The position numbers were made by a program, and so were the translations under genes. A stretch of 5,353 nt of DNA. Origin: Bacillota bacterium. GTDB taxonomy: Bacteria > Bacillota > Clostridia > Peptostreptococcales > Anaerovoracaceae. The DNA is taken from assembly GCA_017537495.1 (NCBI GenBank), contig JAFYKS010000291.1, positions 1-5,353 on the forward strand, given 5' to 3'. Under the pieces are notes generated by a model. It had not been told where the DNA came from. It was given only the letters and a program-made list of their open reading frames with translations, and did no database searches. Position 1 is the stretch's first letter. Each line of letters opens with the position of its first letter. Below, piece after piece: positions 5,353-5,353 of the stretch.

Positions 5353-5353
5353 A

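Noticed and set aside
1..5353. Mobile element, CRISPR array or defence island
   Set aside because: No transposase, integrase, direct repeat array, tRNA or nuclease-type gene is visible; all genes look like ordinary metabolic, transport or regulatory genes.

Overview
The window looks like chromosomal DNA from an anaerobic, amino-acid- or peptide-using Bacillota (Clostridia-like). Pointers are strong AGGAGG ribosome binding sites, GC-rich hairpin terminators followed by T tracts, short intergenic gaps, a YfcC/DcuC-type permease next to an M20 hydrolase, and a short MntR-like DtxR-family regulator. The genus cannot be fixed by eye. All six genes are on the minus strand, so transcription runs from high to low coordinates.

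Layout in transcription order. (1) 5352-4759 is the C-terminal 197 residues of an M20-family metallohydrolase whose N-terminus lies outside the window, closed by a long two-part terminator (4748-4681). (2) A sigma-A-type promoter (TTGATT, 17 bp, TAAAAT; 4658-4630) drives a second, complete M20 hydrolase (4554-3475). A YfcC-family permease (3463-2057) follows 11 nt later, and a perfect 11-bp-stem terminator (2018-1991) ends the unit. (3) A near-consensus promoter (TTGACG, 17 bp, TATAAT; 1965-1937) drives a 124-residue DtxR/MntR-family metalloregulator (1904-1530), closed by its own terminator (1514-1484). (4) An extended -10 promoter (around 1415-1407) probably drives an ABC exporter pair: the ATPase (1369-641) overlaps by ATGA the ABC-2 membrane subunit (from 644), which runs off the window at position 1.

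How the genes work together. The M20 hydrolase and YfcC permease form a tight two-gene operon. By analogy with other permease/M20 pairs such as AbgT-AbgAB, they probably take up and cleave a small acylated amino acid or peptide-like compound, but the substrate cannot be read from sequence. The two M20 genes are tandem paralogues, about 65% identical over the shared C-terminal part by hand count. The metalloregulator has a mixed metal-site signature: Asp10 and Glu13 are MntR-like, whereas Cys101 is DtxR-like. The ABC pair is a typical small ABC-2 exporter of unknown cargo.

No RNA genes, mobile elements, CRISPR arrays or stretches above 300 bases without a gene were seen. The most interesting points are the mixed metal site, the duplicated M20/permease arrangement and the inverted repeats at two promoters. 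I do not see clear evidence of a wholly new system.
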